Source of the DNA: Candidatus Korarchaeum sp.
GTDB taxonomy: Archaea; Korarchaeota; Korarchaeia; Korarchaeales; Korarchaeaceae
Assembly (NCBI GenBank): GCA_020833055.1
Contig: JAJHQZ010000007.1
Span: 1 to 46,884, forward strand
Length of the DNA: 46,884 nt
Direction: 5' to 3'
Below the pieces are notes generated by a model. It was given only the letters and a program-made list of their open reading frames with translations. It was not told the origin of the DNA and did no database searches. Each line of letters starts with the position of its first letter. Position 1 is the stretch's first letter. Below are positions 1 through 7,843 of the stretch, piece after piece. Both the position numbers and the translations under genes were made by a program.

Positions 1-577
1 CCGGTGAGAGGAGGACAGCTATGAGCATACCTCCGAATGAGATGAAAGCCGCCAGGACCTCGATGTATTCCACCACTTTGTAAGCGACGGGCCCCAGTAT
101 GAATATTATCCATACGACGATTATAGCTACTTCAGCCCAGAACCTGGTCTGCCCAGCGGCATCCCAGCCGGCCGGGAAGTTAGTCAAGGCTGCGAGAGCG
201 GTCGCACCGCTCGAGACGTACCCTCCGACCCAGAGCATGACTATCATGGACATGATGAACATGGCCCATCCGTATATCCTGTGGACCCTGTGGAACCCCT
301 CGAATATCCCCTCTCCAGTGGCCATAGTGTACCTAGCTATCTCCAGGTTTATCCAGTACTGGAGGCTAGCGTAGAATATGAGCCAGCTGAGGAAGAAAAG
401 TCCGTATTTCGCGACCATGTAGGGCCACCATATGAGCTCCCCGCTCCCCTGGGAGAGCCCCGCCCAGACTATCCCGGGACCTATCATAGCAGCGTATCCT
501 GGGAACTTCGGCAGTTCCTTGATGTCGAAGGGCTTCTTGAACCTCCCCAGAATGAGGCTCTCCTTCTCCATGCCCAT
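1..577 (-). CDS. Nramp-like divalent metal transporter, N-terminal part (cut by window edge)
   Basis: Reading leftward from about 577 gives an open frame of some 190 residues that runs off base 1. After a short cytoplasmic start comes GPGIVWAGLSQGSGEL, then several hydrophobic segments. The GPG...GSGEL pattern in the first helix resembles the Nramp superfamily, but the canonical metal-binding DPGN of true Nramp proteins is not there, so this is an Nramp-related membrane transporter of uncertain substrate. A TATA-like run on the minus strand (about 606-616) would start transcription near 585. ATG 577 or ATG 571 (behind GGTG) are therefore better starts than the in-frame ATG at 592. No C-terminal half is visible. 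Confidence 0.6.
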   Translation of the reverse strand, partial: MGMEKESLILGRFKKPFDIKELPKFPGYAAMIGPGIVWAGLSQGSGELIWWPYMVAKYGLFFLSWLIFYASLQYWINLEIARYTMATGEGIFEGFHRVHRIYGWAMFIMSMIVMLWVGGYVSSGATALAALTNFPAGWDAAGQTRFWAEVAIIVVWIIFILGPVAYKVVEYIEVLAAFISFGGMLIAVLLSP

Positions 578-695
578 CACCTTTGTGGCCATGCTGACGG
601 CTGCCTTTAATATAAACTTTACGCTTCCACATTCGACGAAATACGGTATCGATCCCCTCTGGGAAAATTTTTATTTTATTGACCCACGGTAGCAT

Positions 696-1037
696 ATGTT
701 CAAGATGCTCAGGGGAGAGGAAGCGAGAGTCGTGGAGACTTGGCCGGGGATCAGGAGGAAGACTCTGGCGCTCGGGGAGAGGACTCTCCTTCTCGAGGTG
801 AGCTTGAAGGCCGGAGCTGTCTCGAAACCCCATTCCCATGGGAATGAGCAGATAGGTTACGTAGTGAGGGGAAAGATAAAGCTCAGGATAGGTGAGGAGG
901 TCCACTATTTAAGCCAGGGGGATGCTTACGTGATCCCGGGGAACGTGGATCATGAGACAGAGGCGATAGAGGATTCTGTAGTGGTTGAAGTGTTCTCCCC
1001 TCCCCACGAGCTATTTAAGAGGGATCTGGAGGTGTGA
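696..1037 (+). CDS. small single-domain cupin protein
   Basis: This 113-residue protein is a single cupin beta-barrel. Motif 1 is visible as HSHGNEQIGYVVRGK (about residues 46-60), with two His and a Gln in place of the usual Glu as metal ligands. Motif 2 is GDAYVIPGNVDHETEA (about 75-90). Such proteins bind a metal and often act on sugars or small acids, or serve as sensors. The sequence does not show the substrate. A T-rich TATA-like stretch at 664-680 lies about 25 nt ahead, fitting a leaderless start. ATG 705 is an alternative. It is followed directly by a second, unrelated cupin, probably in one operon. Confidence 0.8.
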   Translation: MFKMLRGEEARVVETWPGIRRKTLALGERTLLLEVSLKAGAVSKPHSHGNEQIGYVVRGKIKLRIGEEVHYLSQGDAYVIPGNVDHETEAIEDSVVVEVFSPPHELFKRDLEV

Positions 1038-1039
1038 TC

Positions 1040-1441
1040 ATGCCCAAGTATGTGGTGAAGCCGGATGAGGTAGTAGGAGGGGCCCCGATGGAGAGGAAGA
1101 ACGTGAGGGATCTCAAAGTAATTTACCCGGAGACAGTGGATCCTCCACCTAAGTCCCTGATACTGGGGGTAGTCGAAGTGGATCCCGGGCATCACACCCC
1201 CCTCCACAGGCACAAGTGCGAGGAGGTCTACTACATACTGGAGGGTGAGGGGGAAGTCGAGATAGAGGGTGAGAGGTACGAAATTAAGAAGGGATATGGG
1301 GTCTTCCTCCCAGAGGGAGTTAGGCACAGGATATTCAACAAGGGAGAGAGCGTTTTGAGGTACGTCGTCGTCGGAGGGATAATGTTCGTCCCCCTGATAC
1401 CCAAGTGGCCCACGGAATCCCCCTACGAGATAATGGAGTAG
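1040..1441 (+). CDS. cupin-domain protein
   Basis: A second cupin of about 133 residues. Motif 1 is HTPLHRHKCEEVYYILEGEGEV (ligands His, His, Glu), and motif 2 is GVFLPEGVRHRIFN. This is the ordinary metal-binding set of mannose-6-phosphate-isomerase-like cupins; the C-terminal tail runs to a YEIME end. The start is placed at ATG 1040, which has GGAGG at 1028-1032 with a 7-nt gap. GTG 1034 is in frame but too close to that site. The upstream gene ends at 1037, so the two cupins are translationally coupled and may act on related ligands. No specific function is recognised. Confidence 0.8.
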   Translation: MPKYVVKPDEVVGGAPMERKNVRDLKVIYPETVDPPPKSLILGVVEVDPGHHTPLHRHKCEEVYYILEGEGEVEIEGERYEIKKGYGVFLPEGVRHRIFNKGESVLRYVVVGGIMFVPLIPKWPTESPYEIME

Positions 1442-1469
1442 CTTTTATTTTGAGGAGGAGCTCTATCAT

Positions 1470-1928
1470 ATGCTCAGGCCTCCCCCTAAGTTCGTTTACG
1501 TTAGATGGATAGGGCTCCTAGCGACATTGATTCCTATGTCAGCTCTCCTAATACTATACTTGTTCTCCCCAGCGCCTCTGGAGGGCCTCATGTATTCCAT
1601 CGTTGTCATAGCTCCGCTCCTCCTCTTCTCCTACTACCTCGATCTTCTAATCAGGCTCATACCCATGCCGGAGAGGATAAGGCACCCCTTCCCCAAGGTC
1701 TGGATATCCTGGATAATAGCCTTCCCAATAGCGAGGCTCGGCATATCGGAGCCCATCTTAGCTAGGCTCATAGGAAGCACTATTAACATCGATGGGAGAG
1801 CGTTGTTAGCTATGCTCTTCCTAGGGGCCGTTTATGGGGTGTTCTTCTACACAGCTTACATGGTACTCCTCAGGATTTACGTGAGGAGAAAATTGAGTAA
1901 GGGAGCCCTGCCGGAGGGATTCTACTGA
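1470..1928 (+). CDS. small integral membrane protein, function unknown
   Basis: This 152-residue protein has about four hydrophobic helices (near residues 11-31, 40-62, 78-95 and 110-137) and a short basic C-terminus. I do not recognise a family. The start has a clear ribosome site (GAGGAGG at about 1453-1459). Its last seven bases overlap the end of the convergent ilvD gene. A T-rich box around 1441-1450 could be its own promoter, so it need not belong to the cupin operon. Confidence 0.65.
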   Translation: MLRPPPKFVYVRWIGLLATLIPMSALLILYLFSPAPLEGLMYSIVVIAPLLLFSYYLDLLIRLIPMPERIRHPFPKVWISWIIAFPIARLGISEPILARLIGSTINIDGRALLAMLFLGAVYGVFFYTAYMVLLRIYVRRKLSKGALPEGFY

Positions 1929-3586
1929 TATCTCAGTACAGCCCCCCTATCAGCTGACTCAGCTAGCATCGAGAATATCCTCAGGAATCCCGACTCCTCC
2001 TTTTTCATCGGTTTCCAATTCTTCCTCCTCTCATCCAGCTCCTCCTCGCTCACTAATAGCTCGAGCTTCCTCCCCGGTATATCTATCAGTATCTCATCTC
2101 CTTCCTCCACTAGAGCTATGGGCCCTCCCTCGGCTGCCTCAGGGGAGACATGGCCTATAGCAGGTCCTCTAGTGGCTCCGGAGAATCTACCATCAGTTAT
2201 CAGCGCGACTCTCCTCAGACCCATTCCAGTTATGGTAGCGGTAGCTGTGAGCATCTCCCTCATCCCAGGCCCTCCCTTCGGGCCCTCGTACCTTATTACT
2301 ACGACATCGCCTTCCCCTATCTCCCCATCGAATAGAGCTTTAACAGCTTCCTCCTCGGAGTTGAACGGCTTAGCCTTACCCCTGAAGACATGCATCTCCG
2401 GATCCACAGCTGTCTGCTTCACTACAGCTCCTCTAGGAGCCAAACTGCCCCAGAGGATCGCTAGACCACCCTCCTTATGGTAAGGGTCGCTCTTAGGCCT
2501 TATGACTCTCCTATCCTTGACCTCGGCTCTCTCGATTATGCTCCTCCACCTCTCCCCTGACACTGTAATGGCGTCGAGGTGCATCATATCGGAGAGCTCC
2601 TTGAATATGGCGGGCACTCCCCCTGCGTAATGCAGATCCTTGACGTAATGGGGGCCAGCTGGATTTATATTAGCTATGTGAGGGGTCTCCCTGCTTATCT
2701 TATCGAACAGTTCCAGGGGCAGCTCTATGCCAGCTTCCCTAGCTATCGCCATGAGATGCAGTACAGCATTAGTAGATCCTCCCAGAGCTACATCCACTCT
2801 TATGGCATTTTCGAATGCCTCATAAGTCATTATATCCCTCGGCTTCAGCCCTATCTCGAGCATCCTCATGACCAATCTCCCAGCGAGCCTTCCAGCCCTC
2901 ATCCTGTCAGCCGATACTGCTGGTATAGTGGAAGTGCCGGGAGGTATCATGCCGAGGGCCTCGCCGGCTATAGCCATCGTATTAGCTGTGTAAAGCCCCG
3001 CGCAAGACCCCGGGCCTGGGACAGCTAGAGATTCCATCCTCCTAAGTTCCTCCTCGCTAATCTTCCCCGAGGCGTACTGGCCGACTGCTTCGAACAACTG
3101 GCTTATCGCTACCTCCTTCCCCTCGTAAATTCCCGGGAGCATGCAGCCCCCGTTAACCATTACAGCTGGTATGTTCAGCCTCGCTGCGGCCATGAGCATC
3201 CCAGGAGTTATCTTATCGCATGAAGTTATCAGGACGAGAGCATCGAAAGCATGGGCCTTCGCCATGAGCTCCACGCTCGCAGCTATTACTTCCCTACTGG
3301 GGAGGGGAGCTTTCATCCCCTCGTGACCCATAGCTATCCCGTCGCATATAGCTATAGTGTTGAACTCCAAAGGAGTTCCTCCAGCCTCCCTGACTCCCTC
3401 CTTAACTGCTTTAGCTACTTTATCGAGATGAACGTGCCCCGGCACTATCTCGTTCCAGGAATTGGCTATTCCTATTATCGGTCTCTTGAGATCCTCATCA
3501 TCAAGACCTGCTGCCTTGAATAGAGATCTCTGAGGGGCCCTCTCAGGTCCCTCAGTGACGTATCTGCTCCTCCACCTCACATCCAT
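1922..3586 (-). CDS. ilvD: dihydroxy-acid dehydratase
   Basis: The enzyme dehydrates 2,3-dihydroxy-isovalerate and -methylvalerate to the 2-keto acids in valine, leucine and isoleucine synthesis, in the cytoplasm. At 554 residues the length is normal for IlvD/Edd. Family landmarks are present: [13 protein letters not shown] near the N-terminus, [19 protein letters not shown] (Fe-S cysteine), [15 protein letters not shown] (second cluster cysteine) and [21 protein letters not shown] toward the C-terminus. A third cysteine in [13 protein letters not shown] fits the usual cluster ligand. No other branched-chain gene is adjacent. It converges on the small membrane protein gene with a 7-bp overlap. 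Confidence 0.96.
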   Translation of the reverse strand: MDVRWRSRYVTEGPERAPQRSLFKAAGLDDEDLKRPIIGIANSWNEIVPGHVHLDKVAKAVKEGVREAGGTPLEFNTIAICDGIAMGHEGMKAPLPSREVIAASVELMAKAHAFDALVLITSCDKITPGMLMAAARLNIPAVMVNGGCMLPGIYEGKEVAISQLFEAVGQYASGKISEEELRRMESLAVPGPGSCAGLYTANTMAIAGEALGMIPPGTSTIPAVSADRMRAGRLAGRLVMRMLEIGLKPRDIMTYEAFENAIRVDVALGGSTNAVLHLMAIAREAGIELPLELFDKISRETPHIANINPAGPHYVKDLHYAGGVPAIFKELSDMMHLDAITVSGERWRSIIERAEVKDRRVIRPKSDPYHKEGGLAILWGSLAPRGAVVKQTAVDPEMHVFRGKAKPFNSEEEAVKALFDGEIGEGDVVVIRYEGPKGGPGMREMLTATATITGMGLRRVALITDGRFSGATRGPAIGHVSPEAAEGGPIALVEEGDEILIDIPGRKLELLVSEEELDERRKNWKPMKKEESGFLRIFSMLAESADRGAVLRYQ

Positions 3587-3624
3587 AAGGATACTCGAAA
3601 AAGGTAAAAAATAAAAAAGTGTAC

Positions 3625-4446
3625 TCAGCTCTTCTCCAGCATCTTCTCTATCCAGGGAGCTTCTTTCTTAGCTGAAGGCTTGAATATAGCATCCAGAACC
3701 CTTATCTGCCCTAGGAACATCAGGAGGGCCGCTATTATGTATATCACGTTCAGAGGCCAGTCGACGAGCATTCTCAGGAATTCATCCCTCCAAGGAAGAA
3801 TCTGTCTTGTTAAGGCCAATGGAAGAATGGAAAGAGTGTAATCTATACCTAACAGGAGAAGACCCATTATGAAGCTAGCTATCGCGAAGGAGAGGGCCCT
3901 CATACTCTTGGTCCTCATGTAGATGTAGAGGAACAGGATCACTGAAATGAGACCGAAGAGCTGGGACAAACCTATTAATAGGGCGATCATTCCCGATAAT
4001 ACCTCATTAACCTCGAAGTATGTGAAGAGGGTGATCCCGTAGAGCCTATAGGTCAAGTAAACTATGTAGAAACTGAAGGAAACTCCAACAGCTGGTAAAA
4101 TATAGAGGACTTTGAGCTCAAGTAGATAGAAGCTCATTGTGATTACGAATGCGAAAGAGATGAGCACTGTTACGAAAGCGTAGAACCAGAGGTTCACATC
4201 GAGTATGAGCTTTGGCGGTAGTATTGTGAAGGGAAATCCCATTTTCTCATAATATGAGAGGAGGAAGTACTCAGTTACTGCCCATAATGCGAATAATCCG
4301 TGCCATGCGATCGTAGGCCCAGCTCCCTTTAGCCATGAAGTGCCTGAGCCCCTCAGCCTGAGGAGAGTTATGAGGTGGTATATCGCTGCAGCTGCCATCA
4401 AGAGGAGAGAACTCGTATGAGCGAGGACATATGGATCGATTCCCAT
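3625..4446 (-). CDS. seven-helix membrane protein at the end of the GTPase operon
   Basis: This 273-residue protein has seven predicted hydrophobic helices (roughly 6-31, 41-66, 80-108, 113-135, 149-179, 182-208, 230-255) and a lysine-rich C-terminal tail. By the positive-inside rule this puts the N-terminus outside and the tail in the cytoplasm. I recognise no family motif. It starts 20 bp after the longin-like gene and is the last member of the run roadblock - Arf-like GTPase - longin-like - 7TM. It could be the membrane partner or receptor of that G-protein module, but this is inference from position and topology only. Confidence 0.65.
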   Translation of the reverse strand: MGIDPYVLAHTSSLLLMAAAAIYHLITLLRLRGSGTSWLKGAGPTIAWHGLFALWAVTEYFLLSYYEKMGFPFTILPPKLILDVNLWFYAFVTVLISFAFVITMSFYLLELKVLYILPAVGVSFSFYIVYLTYRLYGITLFTYFEVNEVLSGMIALLIGLSQLFGLISVILFLYIYMRTKSMRALSFAIASFIMGLLLLGIDYTLSILPLALTRQILPWRDEFLRMLVDWPLNVIYIIAALLMFLGQIRVLDAIFKPSAKKEAPWIEKMLEKS

Positions 4447-4466
4447 CGCCTGAATGATACCACCCC

Positions 4467-4922
4467 CTAGAAGAAACCCCTGGCCCTCTCAACGGCCTTA
4501 TCTAAGGCTCCCTTATCCTTCCCCTCAGCTTCACTCTCCTTGATCCTGTATGCTGAGAGGAACTTAAAAACATCCGGCAGAAGATCCTTTAACTTATCGG
4601 AAGTCATATCACTCGATGATATGCTCTCAGCCACCCTCAACATCCCTGATTCCACTCTGCTAACTTCCCCCTCATCATCGGTTATAGCTACGAGAGCTGC
4701 CATCCCCTGCCTCGGCTTCTCCCCAGCCAATCTGACCGTACAGCCTACGAAGTTCAGATTCATCTGCTTGAACTTGACGACCTCTCCTCCGGATGCCGAC
4801 ATCGGGAAGGCCTTCACCACTAGCTTCTTGATCTCCTCACTCGGCTCCTCCGGGGGATAGAAGCCTATCAGTGAGAAACCCTCCTTGTCGAGTATTGAGA
4901 GGAGTAACTTTATTAGGGCCAT
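4467..4922 (-). CDS. longin-like small protein (tentative) in the GTPase operon
   Basis: A 151-residue soluble protein with no certain family. The N-terminus (GFSLIGFYPPEEPSEEIKKL, then KAFPMSAS) and the following beta strands around residues 45-80 resemble the order seen in longin/DENN-type longin domains, which partner small GTPases. The C-terminal third is helical and highly charged. It starts 12 bp after the Arf-like gene, with a GGGG-rich ribosome site. Next to a roadblock protein and an Arf-like GTPase, a longin fold is a sensible guess. A structure prediction could easily overturn it. Confidence 0.5.
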   Translation of the reverse strand: MALIKLLLSILDKEGFSLIGFYPPEEPSEEIKKLVVKAFPMSASGGEVVKFKQMNLNFVGCTVRLAGEKPRQGMAALVAITDDEGEVSRVESGMLRVAESISSSDMTSDKLKDLLPDVFKFLSAYRIKESEAEGKDKGALDKAVERARGFF

Positions 4923-4934
4923 CCTATCCCCCCA

Positions 4935-5837
4935 TCAAGTCCCTACACTCTCAACGTACCTCTCTATCACTTCCATGAGGGCCTCCCTAGCCCTCTCCCT
5001 ATCCTTGACTCTCGCTATGTTATTGAGGACATCCACTAGGAGCGCTTTCACCTTACTCTCTGATGAGTAACGGGGGACCAAAGCGGCGCCTATCAGGCCC
5101 TCTCTGATCGCTATTATCAATCTCTTGTCCCTCATCTCTATCGTCTGCGGGATATCTTTGAGAGATTCCGTCGTATAATTCCTCACTAATGAGACGAAGG
5201 CGCTGAGCGTCAAGCTAGTTGCCGAACTCGTTGAAATTATCGGGTTCCCTTTCTCATCTAAAACGATCAGATCCTCTATCCTGAGGGGATGCGAGACTTC
5301 CTTGCCAGTCAGTCTCTCATAGATCCATGCGAAAGCTTCGAATAGACCGAAGCCCGTTAAAGCGCTAGCCCAGACTATCTGCCAAGTCATCCCCTCCAAC
5401 TTCGTCAATTCCAATGCCTCTATCACTTCCATCACTGTCGCGGCATTCTCAAGATCCGCTTTGTTAGCGATTATTAGTAGGGGCTTACTCTTCTTTATCA
5501 AGGAGACTATCCTCCAGAGCTCCTCCTTAGCCTCAGGGAATCTCTCCCTATCGGCTGAGTCCACAACGAAGATGATAGCATCGGCCTTCTCAGCGTATTC
5601 CTCCCACATCCCCCTCAGGGCCTTCTGGCCCCCGAGGTCCCACACGTTGAACTCGAGCTCCCTGACCTTGAACCTCTCGAAATTAGCTCCGACTGTCGGT
5701 GCGGTTACTCCAGGCTCCCCTGTGAGCAAGTAATTCAACATCGTCGTTTTCCCGGCGCCATCCAATCCTAAGATAACTAGAGTAGTCGGCTTCTTAAAGA
5801 GCCCGAATATACCTGAAACGAGCCTCTTGAACGACAC
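4935..5837 (-). CDS. Arf-like small GTPase with C-terminal roadblock/longin-like domain
   Basis: From the chosen GTG start the protein has about 300 residues. The first 180 form an Arf/Sar-type G domain: GLDGAGKTT (P-loop, about 24-32), a switch I Thr in APTVG, WDLGGQ (G3, about 66-71), NKAD (G4, about 125-128) and ASALTG (G5). WDLGGQ is the hallmark of Arf-family proteins. Residues about 200-300 form an extra alpha/beta domain (VLDEKGNPIIS strand pair, helix, IIAIREGLIGAALVP strand pair, helix) with the strand order of roadblock/longin folds. The frame opens at TTG 5882, but a TATA box at 5858-5870 lies 25-30 nt from GTG 5837, and the Arf-like start VSFKRLVSGIFGLF begins there. No myristoylation glycine is seen. 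Confidence 0.85.
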   Translation of the reverse strand: MSFKRLVSGIFGLFKKPTTLVILGLDGAGKTTMLNYLLTGEPGVTAPTVGANFERFKVRELEFNVWDLGGQKALRGMWEEYAEKADAIIFVVDSADRERFPEAKEELWRIVSLIKKSKPLLIIANKADLENAATVMEVIEALELTKLEGMTWQIVWASALTGFGLFEAFAWIYERLTGKEVSHPLRIEDLIVLDEKGNPIISTSSATSLTLSAFVSLVRNYTTESLKDIPQTIEMRDKRLIIAIREGLIGAALVPRYSSESKVKALLVDVLNNIARVKDRERAREALMEVIERYVESVGT

Positions 5838-5857
5838 ATGAGTACAGTTTACCCTCC

Positions 5858-5870
5858 AAAATATAAATTT
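5858..5870 (-). promoter_or_regulatory. TATA box before the Arf-like GTPase
   Basis: AAATTTATATTTT on the minus strand lies inside the upstream part of the open frame and about 25-30 nt from GTG 5837. It supports a leaderless or very short leader start there, giving the GTPase a promoter in addition to the roadblock gene's. Confidence 0.5.
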
Positions 5871-5882
5871 TTCCTCCCGCAA

Positions 5883-6245
5883 TTAATGGAAAAATTCATT
5901 CAGTCTACGCAGGACCTCATTTATCGCTTCCGAGTGCTCTCCATAAGATCCTTTAACGTTCAACATCAGTATCACGTCCCTGATCACTCTCTTAATTATT
6001 ATGAAACCCCTCTCCCCGAGTAAGAGGACGCTCGGTTCCTCTAGGTTTAAGTGGGCTGAGATGCTCCTAGAGATCTCCGCTATTGCTGAGAACGATGCGA
6101 CAAGAAAATCCTCGCTCGGTGATTGTTTGGAATCAGAGTATAAGACTATCCCATCTGATGTAAATATCTTCATTGATATTAGGGAATCTTTCAACAAATT
6201 CTTTACATCACTTATGAGAGACTCGAACTCCCCCGACGGCTCCAT
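5883..6245 (-). CDS. roadblock/LC7 domain protein
   Basis: A single-domain protein of about 120 residues. It has the roadblock/LC7 layout: helix, strand pair (MKIFTSDGIVLYSDS), long helix (LVASFSAIAEISRSISAHL), strands (SVLLLGERGFIIIKRV, VILMLNVKG) and a final helix (SEAINEVLRRLNEF). Roadblock dimers act as GTPase regulators or scaffolds, for example MglB on MglA and Ragulator on Rag. It is the first gene of an operon whose second gene, a few tens of bases on, is an Arf-like GTPase, so that GTPase is the likely partner. The start could be GTG 6251 or ATG 6245. A CTTTAAAG box at 6268-6275 favours a leaderless ATG. Confidence 0.8.
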   Translation of the reverse strand: MEPSGEFESLISDVKNLLKDSLISMKIFTSDGIVLYSDSKQSPSEDFLVASFSAIAEISRSISAHLNLEEPSVLLLGERGFIIIKRVIRDVILMLNVKGSYGEHSEAINEVLRRLNEFFH

Positions 6246-6467
6246 CGTCACCAGGCCCGAAGGGAAACTTTAAAGTCGTTTCGAGAGGCATTAAGGGTAA
6301 AGAGTATTAAAAAAATCGAACGTTCCTATGAATTATCAGATATTCTCTGTAATTCTCAGTGAAATTTTTACTAAAAATTGTGGTTTAAAGAAGAATATTG
6401 GAGATATAATCAATATTCAGTTATCTCGAGAGCTTTTTAATGGAGAACGAGCTTATTGAGGAGGCTC

Positions 6468-7001
6468 ATGAGCGAGATATCCTTCGTAGAGAGAGTGAGC
6501 TTCTCCTGGGATGAAAGAGGGAAAATTATTAGTCTTGGTGGGTTAAGAGCTAATATTTTTAATGTTGGTTGCGGGGAGAGTTGTGTAACTCTTATAGAAT
6601 TTGAGTTGATAATGCCGCCGAGGGGTCGCATCGAGTTCTGCGGCTCCGATATATCGGATTTAGGCATTCGAATGGGGAAGACGAGAATATTGGTAATACA
6701 TAAACCATGCGAGGTCAAATTTGGAAGCAATATTTACAAAATCCCGGAGGTGATATCAGAACTCCCGGGAATGCTCAGGGTCAGGGGCGTGACTTACAGC
6801 TTCCAGGAGCTAGGAATGGGGGCTAGGATAAGGACTCTCTACAATAAGGAACCCAGAGTCTATCTCCTCATAACCCCAACTCATGCCACACTCCGCTCTA
6901 AGGATGGGAAGGAGCTAGTCATACCTCCGGAACCCCTGCTTGTTGCGACACCCGGAGGTAGCGAGTTGGAAATAACTGGCGTGACTCTGAAGCTCCCATA
7001 A
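6468..7001 (+). CDS. beta-rich protein of unknown function
   Basis: A 177-residue soluble protein, rich in predicted strands, with four cysteines in its first half. I recognise no family. The frame opens at TTG 6456, but GAGGAGG at 6459-6465 is a ribosome site for ATG 6468, which I use. A TTTTTAA box near 6432-6438 fits a promoter. It lies between the GTPase operon and the coiled-coil genes and is transcribed away from the former. Whether it joins their function cannot be told from sequence. Confidence 0.6.
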   Translation: MSEISFVERVSFSWDERGKIISLGGLRANIFNVGCGESCVTLIEFELIMPPRGRIEFCGSDISDLGIRMGKTRILVIHKPCEVKFGSNIYKIPEVISELPGMLRVRGVTYSFQELGMGARIRTLYNKEPRVYLLITPTHATLRSKDGKELVIPPEPLLVATPGGSELEITGVTLKLP

Positions 7002-7039
7002 ACTTCTATGGATCCATTTACTACTTCACTTTAAAGGGG

Positions 7040-7789
7040 CTAGCTCTTACTCAGTCCGCTCATAACTTCATCGAATAACTTCCTCTTCAGATCCTCTAAG
7101 TACCTAATCGAAGCCCCCGATAGCCCCGGGAATCTCTCGACCAGGGACTTCACCTTATCTAAAGTATCCAGAGCGGACCTTATCCTTTCCCTATCTTCTT
7201 CATTCAAATCCGCGAAGAACTCCCTCAAAGCGGCTCTCATATTCCCTATCTCCTTGATAACTCTCTCAGGAGACCCCTCCTGAGGTATATGTCTGACTAT
7301 TAGCTCTATAGTTGATGCGAGGAGCTCCGGAGGCAGCAGCTCTACCTTCCCCATCATACCCTTAAGTTGCCCTGAGAGGAAAACTGCGGAGAGGCAGTCC
7401 TCACAGTACTTCACTACCTCTATCAGAGTGTTTATGTAAATCTCCAACTCGCTCAAAGATCTCACTTTGATATCCTTGAGCCTCTTCATCATCTCATTAA
7501 CTAGAGGCTGGTATCTGTTCTTCAGGATCGAGGAGACTACAGAGGGATCTATCGCCTTGCTGTAAAGCACTTCCTCCTTAGAGAGCTTTTCTATGAGTGC
7601 CGATATATCCCTCTTGATAGAGTTAAGCTCCGTCAGGATTTCCCCATCTAAGAACTGATGCGATGCCTTTAGCAACCTCTCAGTGAATTTATACTCATTC
7701 ACAATATCTTCTATCATTTCATACATTGAGATCTCAAATAAAGAAGCTTCAAGCCTCTCAAATTCACTCCCGAAGAATTCCTCCAGCAT
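7040..7789 (-). CDS. helical protein of unknown function, divergent from the coiled-coil/GTPase operon
   Basis: This 249-residue protein is almost entirely alpha-helical and charged, with leucine-rich amphipathic stretches, no signal peptide and no membrane segment. I know of no family. Its ATG lies about 27 nt from the centre of the palindromic TATA box at 7811-7820, so it is probably leaderless. It shares that promoter with the coiled-coil gene on the other strand. Co-regulation with that gene and its GTPase suggests a structural or adaptor role, which is inference. Confidence 0.6.
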   Translation of the reverse strand: MLEEFFGSEFERLEASLFEISMYEMIEDIVNEYKFTERLLKASHQFLDGEILTELNSIKRDISALIEKLSKEEVLYSKAIDPSVVSSILKNRYQPLVNEMMKRLKDIKVRSLSELEIYINTLIEVVKYCEDCLSAVFLSGQLKGMMGKVELLPPELLASTIELIVRHIPQEGSPERVIKEIGNMRAALREFFADLNEEDRERIRSALDTLDKVKSLVERFPGLSGASIRYLEDLKRKLFDEVMSGLSKS

Positions 7790-7810
7790 TAGTTGAAACG
7801 GGCCTACAAT

Positions 7811-7820
7811 TTTTATAAAA
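7811..7820. promoter_or_regulatory. palindromic TATA box shared by two divergent genes
   Basis: TTTTATAAAA is a perfect palindrome. Its centre is 26.5 nt from ATG 7789 (minus strand) and 28.5 nt from ATG 7844 (plus strand), the spacing expected for archaeal leaderless transcripts in both directions. It decides the start of both genes. Confidence 0.7.
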
Positions 7821-7843
7821 CTTGCCTATCACTGATGGAGTGT

